A DNA stretch of 64,000 nt, from NCBI RefSeq assembly GCF_003635165.1, contig NZ_ML058597.1:1226916-1290915 (forward strand), in the 5' to 3' direction. Below, piece by piece: positions 6,936 to 15,651 of this stretch (position 1 is its first letter; each line of letters starts with the position of its first letter). Source of the DNA: Burkholderia sp. Nafp2/4-1b (GTDB lineage Bacteria > Pseudomonadota > Gammaproteobacteria > Burkholderiales > Burkholderiaceae). The position numbers and the translations under genes are program-made. The notes below the pieces were generated by a model. That model had not been told where the DNA came from. It saw only the letters and a list, made by a program, of their open reading frames with translations, and searched no databases.

Positions 6936-9185
6936 CTATACGGCGACGAGCCGGCGCGCGTAGTCGGCCGGGTCGAGCGGCCGGCCGAACAGGTAGCCCT
7001 GCTGCATGTCGCAACCGATCTGCTGCAGGAACCACGACTGCGCCTCGGTCTCGACCCCTTCCGCGGTCACCTTCATCCCGAGCGAATGCGCCATCGCGAC
7101 GACGGCCTGCGTGATCGCGACCGAGTCGCGATGATCGGGCACGCCCGACACGAACGACCGGTCGACCTTCAGGTTGTGCAGCGGAAACCGCTTCAGGTAC
7201 GCGAGCGACGAATAGCCGGTGCCGAAGTCGTCGACCGAGATCCGCACGTTCATGTCCGTGAGCGCTTCGAGCATCGGCAGCACGGTGTCCGTGTCGTTCA
7301 TCAGCAGTCCTTCGGTAATCTCCAGTTCGAGCGCACCCGGATCGAGCCGCGTCTGCGCGAGGCAGCGGTCGACCGACTCGACGAGCCCCTCGTGGAACTG
7401 CCGTGGCGACAGGTTGACCGCCAGCATCAGGTCGGGCGCGATCGTGCGGCGCCATTCGGCGGCCTGCCGGCAGGCCGTTTCGAGCACCCACTGGCCGATC
7501 GCAACGATGAGCCCGGTATCTTCCGCGACCGGAATGAACTCCGCCGGCGACATCGGCCCGAGCTCGGGGCTGGTCCAGCGCAGCAGCGCTTCGGCGCCGA
7601 CCGTGCGGCCGCTGCGCGCGTCGACCACCGGCTGGTACGCGAGCCGCAGCGCATCCGACGCGATCGCGCGGCGCAGCGACTGCTCGATCGCGAAGCGGCG
7701 CTGCAGGCGCAGGTTCAGTTGCGCGGTGAAGAACGTGAAGTGGTTGCGGCCGCGCTGCTTCGCGTCGTACATCGCGGAATCGGCGTTGCGCATCAGCGTG
7801 ACCGCATCGTCGCCGTCGCGCGGCGCGACGCTGATGCCGATCGACACGCCGAGCCAGTACTCGTTGTTCGCGATCGCGAACGGCTTCGCGATCGCGTCGA
7901 TCACCTCGCGCGCGAGCGCGGCCAGCTCCTCCGGGTCGTCGCAGTGGTCGACCAGGATCACGAACTCGTCGCCGCCGACGCGCGTGAGCGAATGGCGCCC
8001 GCCCGCGCAGGCCGCAAGGCGCGCCGCGACGCTGCGCAGCAGCGCATCGCCGGCGTCGTGGCCGGCCGTGTCGTTGACCTTCTTGAAGCCGACGAGATCC
8101 ATGAACAGGATCGCGACGCGCGCCGGTCCCGCAACCGCATCGCGCGCGCCGAACAGCTCGCGCATCCGCTCGGACAGCCAGCGCCGGTTGTAGAGCCCCG
8201 TCAATGCATCGCGTGTCGCGAGGTAGCGCAGTTGCTGCTGCGCTTCGCGCACGGGACCGATGTCGTGGAATGAAACGAGCACCGACTCGGGTTGCGTCTC
8301 GCCCGGCTTCACGATCGGCACCGCGTTGCCGCGTACCCAGATGATGTCGCCGTCGGCGAGCCCGAAGCCGACCGAGTAGTCGAGCAGCGGCGTGGCCGTC
8401 ACGAACGCGCGGCGGGTCGGCCATTCTTCCGGCGCGATCGGCGTGCCGTCTTCGTGCAGCTTGTAGAGGATCACCGACGATAGCGCGCGGCCGACGAGAT
8501 CGCCGTGCACGCGCATCATCCGGTTCGCGCTCGGATTGCTGGCGACCACGATGCCGTCGGGCGACACGACGAGAATGCCTTCGTTCAGGCTGTTGACGAC
8601 GAGGCGGTGATGCTCCTCGCTGCGCGCAAGCTGCCGCGCGATCGAGTCCTGATGAACCGCGAGGCCGACGCTGTTGCCGATATCGCGCAGCAGGTCGGTT
8701 TCGATGTCGGTGGGCCGCCGCGGCGCACGGTGGTAGACGGCGAACGCGCCGAGCACGGCGCCCGTATCGTCCAGGAACGGCACCGACCAGCACGCGCGCA
8801 GGCCGAGCGGCAGCGCGAACGCGCGAAAGTCGGCCCACAATGGATCGGTTTCGATGTCCTCGACGGCGATCATCCGCCGCTCGTACATCGCCGTGCCGCA
8901 CGAGCCCGCGGCGGGCCCGATCGACGCGCCCTGGATTGCGGCGCTGTACTGCGCCGGCAGCGACGGCGCCGCGCCGACGCGGATGTGCACACCGTCCGCG
9001 TCGAGCAGCAGGATCGTGCACGACGCGCCATCGCCGAGCAGCGCCTCGGCGCGCCGGCAGACTTCGACGAGCAGATCCGGAAGCGGTGTGTTGCGTGTGA
9101 TCAGCCTCAGCACACTTTGCTCGGACGCGAGGACTTCCGCTGCGAGCCCCTGGCTGTAGCGAGAACTTTGCGGTGCGGTATTCAA
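6936..9185 (-). CDS. GAF-PAS-GGDEF-EAL cyclic di-GMP protein
   Basis: 749 residues from a TTG start chosen because AGGA lies 6 bases upstream; longer in-frame starts at 9290 and 9332 lack a ribosome site. Order: GAF-like domain (about 25-165, with GPAAGSCGTAMYERR), PAS domain (about 180-300, GILVVSPDGIVVASN), GGDEF (RVGGDEF intact, no RxxD I-site), EAL (VGAEALLRW ... DDFGTGYSSLAYL ... TAEGVET). Both the cyclase and phosphodiesterase signatures look intact, so it may make or break c-di-GMP depending on the sensed ligand. No membrane segment, so cytosolic. It converges on wspR with almost no spacer. Confidence 0.9.
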   Translation of the reverse strand: MNTAPQSSRYSQGLAAEVLASEQSVLRLITRNTPLPDLLVEVCRRAEALLGDGASCTILLLDADGVHIRVGAAPSLPAQYSAAIQGASIGPAAGSCGTAMYERRMIAVEDIETDPLWADFRAFALPLGLRACWSVPFLDDTGAVLGAFAVYHRAPRRPTDIETDLLRDIGNSVGLAVHQDSIARQLARSEEHHRLVVNSLNEGILVVSPDGIVVASNPSANRMMRVHGDLVGRALSSVILYKLHEDGTPIAPEEWPTRRAFVTATPLLDYSVGFGLADGDIIWVRGNAVPIVKPGETQPESVLVSFHDIGPVREAQQQLRYLATRDALTGLYNRRWLSERMRELFGARDAVAGPARVAILFMDLVGFKKVNDTAGHDAGDALLRSVAARLAACAGGRHSLTRVGGDEFVILVDHCDDPEELAALAREVIDAIAKPFAIANNEYWLGVSIGISVAPRDGDDAVTLMRNADSAMYDAKQRGRNHFTFFTAQLNLRLQRRFAIEQSLRRAIASDALRLAYQPVVDARSGRTVGAEALLRWTSPELGPMSPAEFIPVAEDTGLIVAIGQWVLETACRQAAEWRRTIAPDLMLAVNLSPRQFHEGLVESVDRCLAQTRLDPGALELEITEGLLMNDTDTVLPMLEALTDMNVRISVDDFGTGYSSLAYLKRFPLHNLKVDRSFVSGVPDHRDSVAITQAVVAMAHSLGMKVTAEGVETEAQSWFLQQIGCDMQQGYLFGRPLDPADYARRLVAV

Positions 9186-9433
9186 GATGAATCCTGCCGT
9201 CAGTTCGACCGGGTTCTGATGCGCCCGATTCGTTAGCGATCTTTCGTGCCTTTTCCGCCCCGGGTGGATGCGACCCCGGTGCGTCCCCATGCGCGCGCGC
9301 CCCAACGCACACCAAAGTATATTTAACACCAATCCGTTCGACCCGTATATCCGCGTGCATCAGGGCTTACGCGCGGTCGCGGTTGCATCCGTGCGAACCG
9401 ATTCGTCTGAGGGTTTGCGGCGTGCGGCCACCG

Positions 9434-10327
9434 TCAATCCCTGCGGATATGTTCCGCCAGGAAGTCGATCAGCAACCGCACGCGCGGCAGCAGCCCGCGC
9501 CGCGACGGGAACACCGCGTGGACCACGCCACCCTTCGGCGCCCATCCCGGCAGCACGTCGATCAGCGTGCCATTGCGCAGATCGTCGTCGACGACCATGC
9601 ACGGCAGCTGCACGATGCCGACGCCGTGAAGCGCCGCGTCGCGCAGCGCGTGCATGTCGTCGGAGATGTAGCGCGGGTGATGGCGCAATTGCGCCTGCTC
9701 GCCGTTCGGGCCGACCAGCTGCCACACGTGATGCCGCGCCGGCCCCCAGTCGAGGCTCGGCTCGCCGGCCAGCTCGGCCGGATCGGTCGGTACGGTACGC
9801 CCGGCGAGCCACTGCGGCGCGGCCACGAGCCGCTGCGGGCTGTCGCCGAGAATCCGCATCACGAGATCGCTGTCCTGCAGCGGCGGGAAGCGCACGCGCA
9901 GCGCCAGGTCGAAGCCTTCGCTCAACAGATCCACACGGCGGTTCGTCGCTTCGAGATGCACGTGCACTTCCGGGTGGATCGCCATGAACCGTGCGATGAG
10001 CTCGCTCACGCGATATTCCAGCAGCGCGGTCGGGCAGCTTACGCGGACGATCCCGCGCGGCTCCGCGTGCCGGCGCTCGATCACCTCGCGCGCGGCGTCG
10101 GCTTCGACCAGCACCGCCTGGCAGCGCTCGTAGAATTCGCGGCCGGTTTCCGTGACCGTGAATTGACGCGTCGTCCGCTGCAGCAGCCGCACGTCGTATT
10201 GCGCTTCGAGCGCGGCGATGCGCCGGCTCAGCGTCGATTTCGGGACATCGAGCGCGCGCCCCGCCTGTGTGAATCCGCCGTGCTCGACCACTTTGACGAA
10301 ATAGTAGAGGTCGTTCAGGTCATCCAT
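9434..10327 (-). CDS. LysR-family transcriptional regulator
   Basis: 297 residues starting MDDLNDLYYFVKVVEHGGF. Winged helix-turn-helix at residues 1-60 (GRALDVPKSTLSRRIAALEAQ), then the LysR effector-binding domain with VRVSCPTALLEYRVSELIARF. It belongs to the subgroup that resembles DsdC/YafC-type regulators of divergent genes. It is divergent from the isochorismatase-family gene at 10629, which it probably controls. An inverted repeat TGTTC-N8-GAACA lies just upstream of its start and may serve autoregulation. Confidence 0.92.
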   Translation of the reverse strand: MDDLNDLYYFVKVVEHGGFTQAGRALDVPKSTLSRRIAALEAQYDVRLLQRTTRQFTVTETGREFYERCQAVLVEADAAREVIERRHAEPRGIVRVSCPTALLEYRVSELIARFMAIHPEVHVHLEATNRRVDLLSEGFDLALRVRFPPLQDSDLVMRILGDSPQRLVAAPQWLAGRTVPTDPAELAGEPSLDWGPARHHVWQLVGPNGEQAQLRHHPRYISDDMHALRDAALHGVGIVQLPCMVVDDDLRNGTLIDVLPGWAPKGGVVHAVFPSRRGLLPRVRLLIDFLAEHIRRD

Positions 10328-10628
10328 GATTGTTCCACTCATAGAACACTGACGGCATTCTAAGGGACTGGAAACGCGGTTGTTGCGCGAATAGCATCTT
10401 TCTCCACGGTGGATCGAGTTCATCGGCGCGACCGGCGGTTTTCCCGAACGGGCCGCTCGCGCACCGAGTCGATCGACCCAGCCTGGAGCATTCGCCCGCC
10501 GCCCCACCTGCATCGGACGTGTGCGACAGCGCGGGCGCCACGCCGCGACGACGATCCCGACGCCGCGGCCGCCCCAACCCCGACCCTCGGGATTTCTTTC
10601 ACTTCCTGCTCTGTCTCTGGAGGCAATC
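10328..10628. promoter_or_regulatory. divergent promoter region of LysR and isochorismatase gene
   Basis: 301 bases without a gene. Near the LysR end it holds TGTTC (10331-10335), 8 bases, GAACA (10344-10348), an interrupted palindrome with T-N11-A spacing like LysR-type sites. A ribosome site (CTGGAGGCAATC) precedes the start at 10629. No consensus sigma-70 promoter is clear. Confidence 0.45.
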
Positions 10629-11267
10629 ATGGCAAGCGAACCGATTCGCGATCCCGCGAACGACCACCTGCTCACCCCGCGGAACGCGGCGTTCATCGTC
10701 ATCGATTACCAGCCGGTCCAGGTGAACTCCATCGCGTCGATGGATCGCCAGCTGCTGATCAACAATATCGTCGGCGCATCGAAGGCCGCCGTCGCGTACG
10801 ACCTGCCGATCGTCCACTCGACCGTCAACGTGAAGACCGGCCTGAACAAGCCGCCGATCCCGCAATTGCGCGCCGCGCTCGAAGGCTATCCGACCTACGA
10901 CCGCACCAGCATCAACTCGTGGGAAGACGTCGAATTCCGCAAGGCGGTCGAAGCCACCGGCCGCAAGAAGCTGATCATGACCGCGCTGTGGACCGAGGCG
11001 TGCCTGACCTTCCCGGCGCTCGACGCGCTGAAGGCCGGCTACGAGGTCTATGTGGTGGTCGACGCGGTCGGCGGCACGTCGGTCGCCGCGCACGAAGCCG
11101 CGCTGCGCCGCATCGAGCAGGCCGGCGGGCAGATGATCAGCGTCGCGCAGCTGTTCTGCGAATTGCAGCGCGACTGGGCGCGCAGCGCGACCGTGCCGGC
11201 ATTCATCAACCTGTTCATCGAAACCGGCGGCACCGCGGGCATCCAGTTCTCGTACGATAAGAGCTGA
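10629..11267 (+). CDS. isochorismatase-family cysteine hydrolase, YcaC-like
   Basis: 212 residues. Alpha/beta hydrolase of the isochorismatase superfamily: nucleophile-activating D26 in FIVIDYQ, a conserved Lys in the NVKTGLNKPP loop, and C125 in WTEACLTFP as nucleophile. The NVKTGLNKPP and TSINSWEDVEF features match YcaC-like hydrolases of unknown natural substrate. Cytosolic, no signal peptide. Strong ribosome site GGAGG. Divergent from a LysR gene that probably regulates it. A perfect hairpin follows the stop. Substrate (amide, isochorismate-like or other) cannot be told from sequence. Confidence 0.87.
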   Translation: MASEPIRDPANDHLLTPRNAAFIVIDYQPVQVNSIASMDRQLLINNIVGASKAAVAYDLPIVHSTVNVKTGLNKPPIPQLRAALEGYPTYDRTSINSWEDVEFRKAVEATGRKKLIMTALWTEACLTFPALDALKAGYEVYVVVDAVGGTSVAAHEAALRRIEQAGGQMISVAQLFCELQRDWARSATVPAFINLFIETGGTAGIQFSYDKS

Positions 11268-11325
11268 TTGCCGCGCGCCCGGCCCGCGTCGCAGCCGCAA
11301 GCGTGTGTCGCGCGACATGAATTAC

Positions 11326-11353
11326 CCCGCCCGGGCCGGCCGGTCCGGGCGGG
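11326..11353. terminator. 9-bp GC hairpin between convergent genes
   Basis: CCCGCCCGG (11326-11334) and CCGGGCGGG (11345-11353) pair perfectly around a 10-base loop, between the isochorismatase stop and the stop of the 75-aa gene at 11366. No T run. Confidence 0.55.
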
Positions 11354-11365
11354 CACCCGTGATAG

Positions 11366-11593
11366 CTACACCACGTGGTAGCTTGCCGGCGGATACGCCG
11401 TCTCCAGCGCGGCCCTGAGCGCCGCGTCGGACGCCGTGGCCGACGTGAAAACGGCCGTCGTCGTGCTGGCGGTATAGGCCAGAGCGACGGCCCACGCCGG
11501 ATGGTCCTCGTTGAGGTTGTCGCGCGTGGCCTCCGCGCTGAGCTGGCTCGGGCCGCCGTCCGGATTGAACCCGTAGACTGAAATGGTCGGCAT
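11366..11593 (-). CDS. small hypothetical protein (75 aa)
   Basis: Starts MPTISVYGFNPDGGPSQL with AAGGAC upstream as ribosome site and ends ALETAYPPASYHVV. Acidic and Ala/Thr-rich, no signal peptide, no cysteine. Codon bias fits the neighbourhood. I do not recognise the family. It converges with the isochorismatase gene and lies back to back with the broken dehalogenase gene at 11922. Confidence 0.6.
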   Translation of the reverse strand: MPTISVYGFNPDGGPSQLSAEATRDNLNEDHPAWAVALAYTASTTTAVFTSATASDAALRAALETAYPPASYHVV

Positions 11594-11921
11594 GGCATGT
11601 CCTTGTCGGTTGGTTGGGGAACGCCGCCGGCACGCACCGGCGACCTGCCCAGCGTAGGCGTCGCGCACGCGGGCCGGAATGTGCCGAAGGTCATGGCCGA
11701 AGGCCCGTGACCGGCGGTGCGACACCGGCTCCCCCCGCTCTGCCTCCCCTCACGCCCCCTCAGGCCGCCGCACGCCGCTCGCTGCCGCACCGCGCGCCGC
11801 CATCGCGGCGACGCCGCCAGCCGTCTTTGCGGATCCGTGATTCAATGGCGTTCGAACCGGCGTCGCGCGTTGCCGTCCCGCAGCGCATCGCCGCCCCCTC
11901 GACCGACCTTCACGGAATCCC
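11594..11921. other. intergenic region with pyrimidine-rich stretch
   Basis: 328 bases between divergent genes. It holds a C/T-rich run at about 11728-11765 and no consensus promoter or gene that I can defend. Confidence 0.5.
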
Positions 11922-12644
11922 ATGACGAACCCTGCCGACCTCAAGGCGCTCGTTTTCGACGTGTTCGGAACGATCGTCGACTGGAGAAACGGCGTCGCGC
12001 GCGAGGCCGCCACGTTCCTCGCGCGCCATGCGCCGGATCGCGATCCGTTCGAATTCGCCGATACGTGGCGCCGCGAATATGCGCCGTCGATGGAGGAAAT
12101 CCGCAGCGGGCGCAGACGCTACGTGCGGCTCGACGTGCTGCATCGCGAAAACCTCGTGCGCACGCTCGACCGCTACGGGATCGACGGCGTGCCCGACGCG
12201 GAAATCGACGCACTCAACCTCGCGTGGCACCGGCTCGATCCGTGGCCCGATGCCGTCACGGCGCTGCAGCGGCTGAAGCGCCGCTACGTGATCGCGCCGC
12301 TGTCGAACGGCAACATCCGGCTGATGGTCGACGTCGCGAAGCATGGCGGCCTGCCGTAGGACGCGATCCTTGGCGCCGAAGTCGCGCACGCGTACAAGCC
12401 GTCGCCGAAGGTCTATACCGACGCGGTCGAGATTCTCGGCATCGAGCCGGCCGAGCTGTGCCTGGTTGCCGCGCACAACGGCGATCTCGCCGCCGCGCGT
12501 CAGCTCGGGCTCGCGACCGCGTTCGTGCTGCGACCGACCGAGCACGGGCCGAACCAGACAACCGACCTGAAAGCCGACGATGCGTGGGACTTCGACGTCA
12601 AGGACCTGCACGAACTCGCGGATCGGCTCGAATGTGCGCGTTGA
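11922..12644 (+). pseudogene. haloacid dehalogenase type II, broken by in-frame TAG
   Basis: The frame opens MTNPADLKALVFDVFGTIVD with the motif I nucleophile Asp (FDVFGT), then LSNGN (motif II). A TAG at 12357-12359 stops it after 145 codons, in the sequence LP-stop-DAILGAE, where the family normally has Trp, so TGG to TAG is the simple explanation. The same frame then continues without another stop to TGA at 12642 and contains the rest of the fold: HAYKPSPKVY (motif III Lys) and VAAHNGDLAAARQLG (motif IV). The full product would be 240 residues, the family's usual size. Intact members hydrolyse L-2-haloacids or act as phosphatases. The truncated product lacks the motif III Lys and should be inactive unless the stop is read through. 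Confidence 0.88.
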
Positions 12645-12669
12645 CGCCGACCGCGTGCCCGGATGGCGA

Positions 12670-12945
12670 TCACGACGTGAACGTGCAGGTCGTCACCGCG
12701 GCCCGGTTGCGTTCGTTGTTGTAGCTGATCGTCGTGATCGGATTGGCGTCGTCGAACCACGTCGGCTGGAGCGTCGCGACTTCGAGTACGTAGGGTTGGT
12801 CGGCAAACGCAGTCTGTTGCTTCACGCTCGTGATCTTCATGCCGACCCGGCCCATGCTGCCGCTTCCGCTGATGGTTTGCCCCACCGCGAGCCCCGTGGG
12901 GTCGGCGCTGGCCGGGACGATCAGGATTGCTGTCTTCTTTTTCAT
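12670..12945 (-). CDS. small hypothetical protein (91 aa)
   Basis: Starts MKKKTAILIVPASADPTGL with a strong GGAGGTG ribosome site. The mature part (VGQTISGSGSMGRVGMKITSV ... CTFTS) looks beta-rich. No clear signal peptide although the N-terminus is basic. Family not recognised. Same strand as the LysR gene upstream at 13103-14056, separated by 157 bases, so not obviously in an operon with it. Confidence 0.6.
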   Translation of the reverse strand: MKKKTAILIVPASADPTGLAVGQTISGSGSMGRVGMKITSVKQQTAFADQPYVLEVATLQPTWFDDANPITTISYNNERNRAAVTTCTFTS

Positions 12946-13102
12946 GGCACACCTCCGGATGATGGGGAACGCGGGACACCGGGCCGCCACATGCGCGCCC
13001 GCCCCGCGAAACCACTATCTCAAACCGGCAGGTGGCACGAAATCCATCGATCGACCCGGGACCGACCACCCGTGACGGATCAACCGTGACGCAGCGCTGC
13101 GC

Positions 13103-14056
13103 TCAATCCCCGACGAATCGCAGTGCGTCCGATTCCCCCATCAACAACGCGCGATTCGCGTCCGCCGCCGCGCGCAGGTAATCCCACAGGGCCGTCACGC
13201 GCCGCAGCTTGCGCAGATCCTCGCGGCACGTCAGCCAGAAGCAGCGCGTGACCATCACGTCATCCGGCAGCACCGGCACCAGCGCCGGCTGCGTGGCCGC
13301 CATGAAGCACGGCAGGATCGCGAGCGCGCCGCCCTGCAGCGCCGCGAACACCTGCGCGATCACACTCGTCGTGCGCAAGCCGGCCGTCGCGCCCGGCACC
13401 GCGCGCTCCAGGTACAGCAACTCGCTGCTGAACGCGAGATCGTCGACGTAGCTGATGAACGCATGTCCCGCGAGATCGTCGGTGCACGTGATCGGCGGAT
13501 GATTCGCCAGATAGTCGCGCGTCGCGTAGAGCCGCAACTGGTAGTCGCACAGCTTCGTGACCACGTAAGGCCCGCGCTCCGGCCGCTCGAGCGTGATGGC
13601 CAGGTCGGCCTCGCGCTTGGGCAGGTTGACGAAATGCGGCACCGGCAGCAGGTCGACCGTCACGTGCGGATGCGCGACGCGAAACCGCGCGAGCTGCGGC
13701 GCGAGGAAAAAACAGCCGAACCCTTCGGTCGACCCGATCCGCACGTGGCCCGACAGCGCCTCGCCGGTATTCGCGACCTGGTCGCACGCGGACTGCACGG
13801 TCGTCTCCATCGCGTCCGCATACGCGACCAGCCGCTGCCCTTCGGCCGTCAGCGTGAAGCCGCCGGAGCGCGACTTGTCGAACAGCAGCGTGCCCATCGC
13901 GGCCTCGAGCACGCGAATGCGCCGCGCGACGGTCGTGTAGTCGACGCCGAGCCGCTTCGCCGCGCCGCTCGCGCGCTGCGTGCGGGCGACTTCGAGGAAA
14001 AAGCGCAGGTCGTCCCAGTTCAGGTTGCCGGAAACCGGCTCGGTGGCGTGTCGCAT
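13103..14056 (-). CDS. LysR-family regulator of the mms locus
   Basis: 317 residues from ATG at 14056 (MRHATEPVSGNLNWDDLRFFLEVART). Winged helix-turn-helix covers about residues 14-72 (GAAKRLGVDYTTVARRIRVLEA); the effector domain follows (SGHVRIGSTEGFGCFFLAPQLARF). Longer in-frame starts up to 14278 would run through the palindromic promoter region and are rejected. It is divergent from the MHS transporter-mmsA-mmsB operon, so by position the likely regulator of valine or related branched-acid catabolism. The candidate operator is the palindrome at 14096-14115. Confidence 0.9.
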   Translation of the reverse strand: MRHATEPVSGNLNWDDLRFFLEVARTQRASGAAKRLGVDYTTVARRIRVLEAAMGTLLFDKSRSGGFTLTAEGQRLVAYADAMETTVQSACDQVANTGEALSGHVRIGSTEGFGCFFLAPQLARFRVAHPHVTVDLLPVPHFVNLPKREADLAITLERPERGPYVVTKLCDYQLRLYATRDYLANHPPITCTDDLAGHAFISYVDDLAFSSELLYLERAVPGATAGLRTTSVIAQVFAALQGGALAILPCFMAATQPALVPVLPDDVMVTRCFWLTCREDLRKLRRVTALWDYLRAAADANRALLMGESDALRFVGD

Positions 14057-14095
14057 CGGCGGGAAAAAAGGGCGGGTGTGTCCGGGCCGGCCGTC

Positions 14096-14115
14096 GATAT
14101 GCATAAATGCATATC
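14096..14115. promoter_or_regulatory. 20-bp palindrome, candidate LysR operator
   Basis: GATATGCAT-AA-ATGCATATC is a perfect inverted repeat with 9-bp arms, 40 bases upstream of the LysR start and 101 bases upstream of the transporter start. A TATACT -10 candidate for the rightward operon lies at 14158-14163. AT-rich symmetric sites of this size between a LysR gene and its target are typical operators. Confidence 0.6.
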
Positions 14116-14216
14116 CAACCGGTTTTCTTGTCGGTACATCATGGATCCTCGCATAACTATACTCGACCGTGACCTGCGGACCATGAGCCGCGGGCAACAA
14201 AAAAACCGGAGACACC

Positions 14217-15536
14217 ATGCAGACCCGATCCACCCTCGATGAGCATGCGGCCATCGCGACACCGGCGCCCGCGCGCACCGCGAAGCATTACCTGCTGGCC
14301 GGCTGGGCCAGCATGGCCGGCACCACGATCGAGTGGTACGACTTCTTCCTGTACGGCACCGCCGCCGCGCTCGTATTCAACCGCATCTTCTTCCCGTCGC
14401 TCGACCCCGTCGTCGGTACGCTCGCCGCGTTCGGCACGTTCGCGGTCGGCTTCATCGGCCGGCCGATGGGCGGCATCGTGTTCGGCCACTTCGGCGACCG
14501 CATCGGCCGCAAGTCGATGCTGATGATCACGCTGCTGCTGATGGGCGTGCCGAGCATGATCATCGGGCTGATTCCGTCGTACGACCGGATCGGCTACTGG
14601 GCGGCCGCGCTGCTGATCGCGATGCGCTTCCTGCAGGGGATGGCGGTCGGCGGCGAATGGGGCGGCGCGGTGCTGATGGCCGTCGAGCACGCGCCGAAGG
14701 GCCGCAAGGGGCTGTTCGGCAGCCTGCCGCAGACGGGTGTCGGCCTCGGGCTGATCCTGTCGTCGGTCGCGATGGCCGCCGTCGCCGCGCTGCCGGACGC
14801 CGACATGCTGTCATGGGGCTGGCGCGTGCCGTTCCTCGCGAGCATCGCGCTGGTCGGCCTCGGCTGGTTCATCCGCGCGAAGGTGCCCGAGTCGCCCGAC
14901 TTCGAGAAGATGCAGCGCCAGGGCAAGGCCGAGAAGTCGCCGGTGACGGCCGCGCTGCGCCGCCATCCGCGCGAGGTGCTGACGATCGTCGGCGCGCGCG
15001 CCGCGGAGAACACGTGGTTCTACATGGTCGTCACGTTCGCACTCGCGTATGCGACGCAGCAGCTGCATCTGCCGAAGGCCGACATGCTGCACGCGATCAC
15101 GGCCGGCGCGGCGCTGTCGCTCGTCACGATGCCGCTGTGCGGGCACCTGAGCGACCGCATCGGCCAGCGCCGGATGTTCGCGATCGGCCTCGTGCTGATG
15201 TGCGCGTTCGCCGCGCCGTTCTTCATGATGCTCGGCACGCAGCAGACGTCGTTCGCATGGTGGGCGATCGTGCTCGGCCTCGGCGTCGTGTTCCCGATCC
15301 TGTATGCGCCGGAGTCGCTGCTGTTCGCGCAGCAGTTCCCGGCGGAAATCCGCTACAGCGGCATCTCGCTGTCGGTGCAGCTCGCCGGCGTGATCGGCGG
15401 CGGCTTCGCGCCGATGATCGCGACGTCGCTGCTCAAGGCCGGCGGCGGGCAGCCGCACTACGTGATTGCGTACCTCGTCGGCTTCGGCGTGTTCGCGCTG
15501 GCTTGTACCGCGCTGATGCGTCCGGCGCGGACGTAA
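14217..15536 (+). CDS. MFS transporter, metabolite:H+ symporter (MHS) family
   Basis: 439 residues with about 12 hydrophobic segments. MHS hallmarks: [19 protein letters not shown] near residue 37, the [19 protein letters not shown] loop 2-3 motif, and [18 protein letters not shown]. The family carries dicarboxylates, shikimate or related organic acids with protons. First gene of the rightward operon with mmsA and mmsB, so the cargo may be a branched short-chain acid that feeds methylmalonate semialdehyde, which is inference. GGAGA ribosome site. The 115-base gap to mmsA still fits one transcript. Confidence 0.9.
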   Translation: MQTRSTLDEHAAIATPAPARTAKHYLLAGWASMAGTTIEWYDFFLYGTAAALVFNRIFFPSLDPVVGTLAAFGTFAVGFIGRPMGGIVFGHFGDRIGRKSMLMITLLLMGVPSMIIGLIPSYDRIGYWAAALLIAMRFLQGMAVGGEWGGAVLMAVEHAPKGRKGLFGSLPQTGVGLGLILSSVAMAAVAALPDADMLSWGWRVPFLASIALVGLGWFIRAKVPESPDFEKMQRQGKAEKSPVTAALRRHPREVLTIVGARAAENTWFYMVVTFALAYATQQLHLPKADMLHAITAGAALSLVTMPLCGHLSDRIGQRRMFAIGLVLMCAFAAPFFMMLGTQQTSFAWWAIVLGLGVVFPILYAPESLLFAQQFPAEIRYSGISLSVQLAGVIGGGFAPMIATSLLKAGGGQPHYVIAYLVGFGVFALACTALMRPART

Positions 15537-15651
15537 GCACAGCGGCCCGCCTCACCCGATTTCAGTTCGACCTGCCGTTCGCCGTGGCCGCACGCGCGGC
15601 GAACGCAAGCCACCTTTTTCTTCGCACCACACCGTTTCCCCGGAGAGTTCC

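Noticed and set aside
6724..9360. Long open frame of 878 codons on the minus strand overlapping the GGDEF-EAL gene
   Set aside because: Its product is Arg/Ala-rich without domains; it is a shadow of the real frame in GC-rich DNA.
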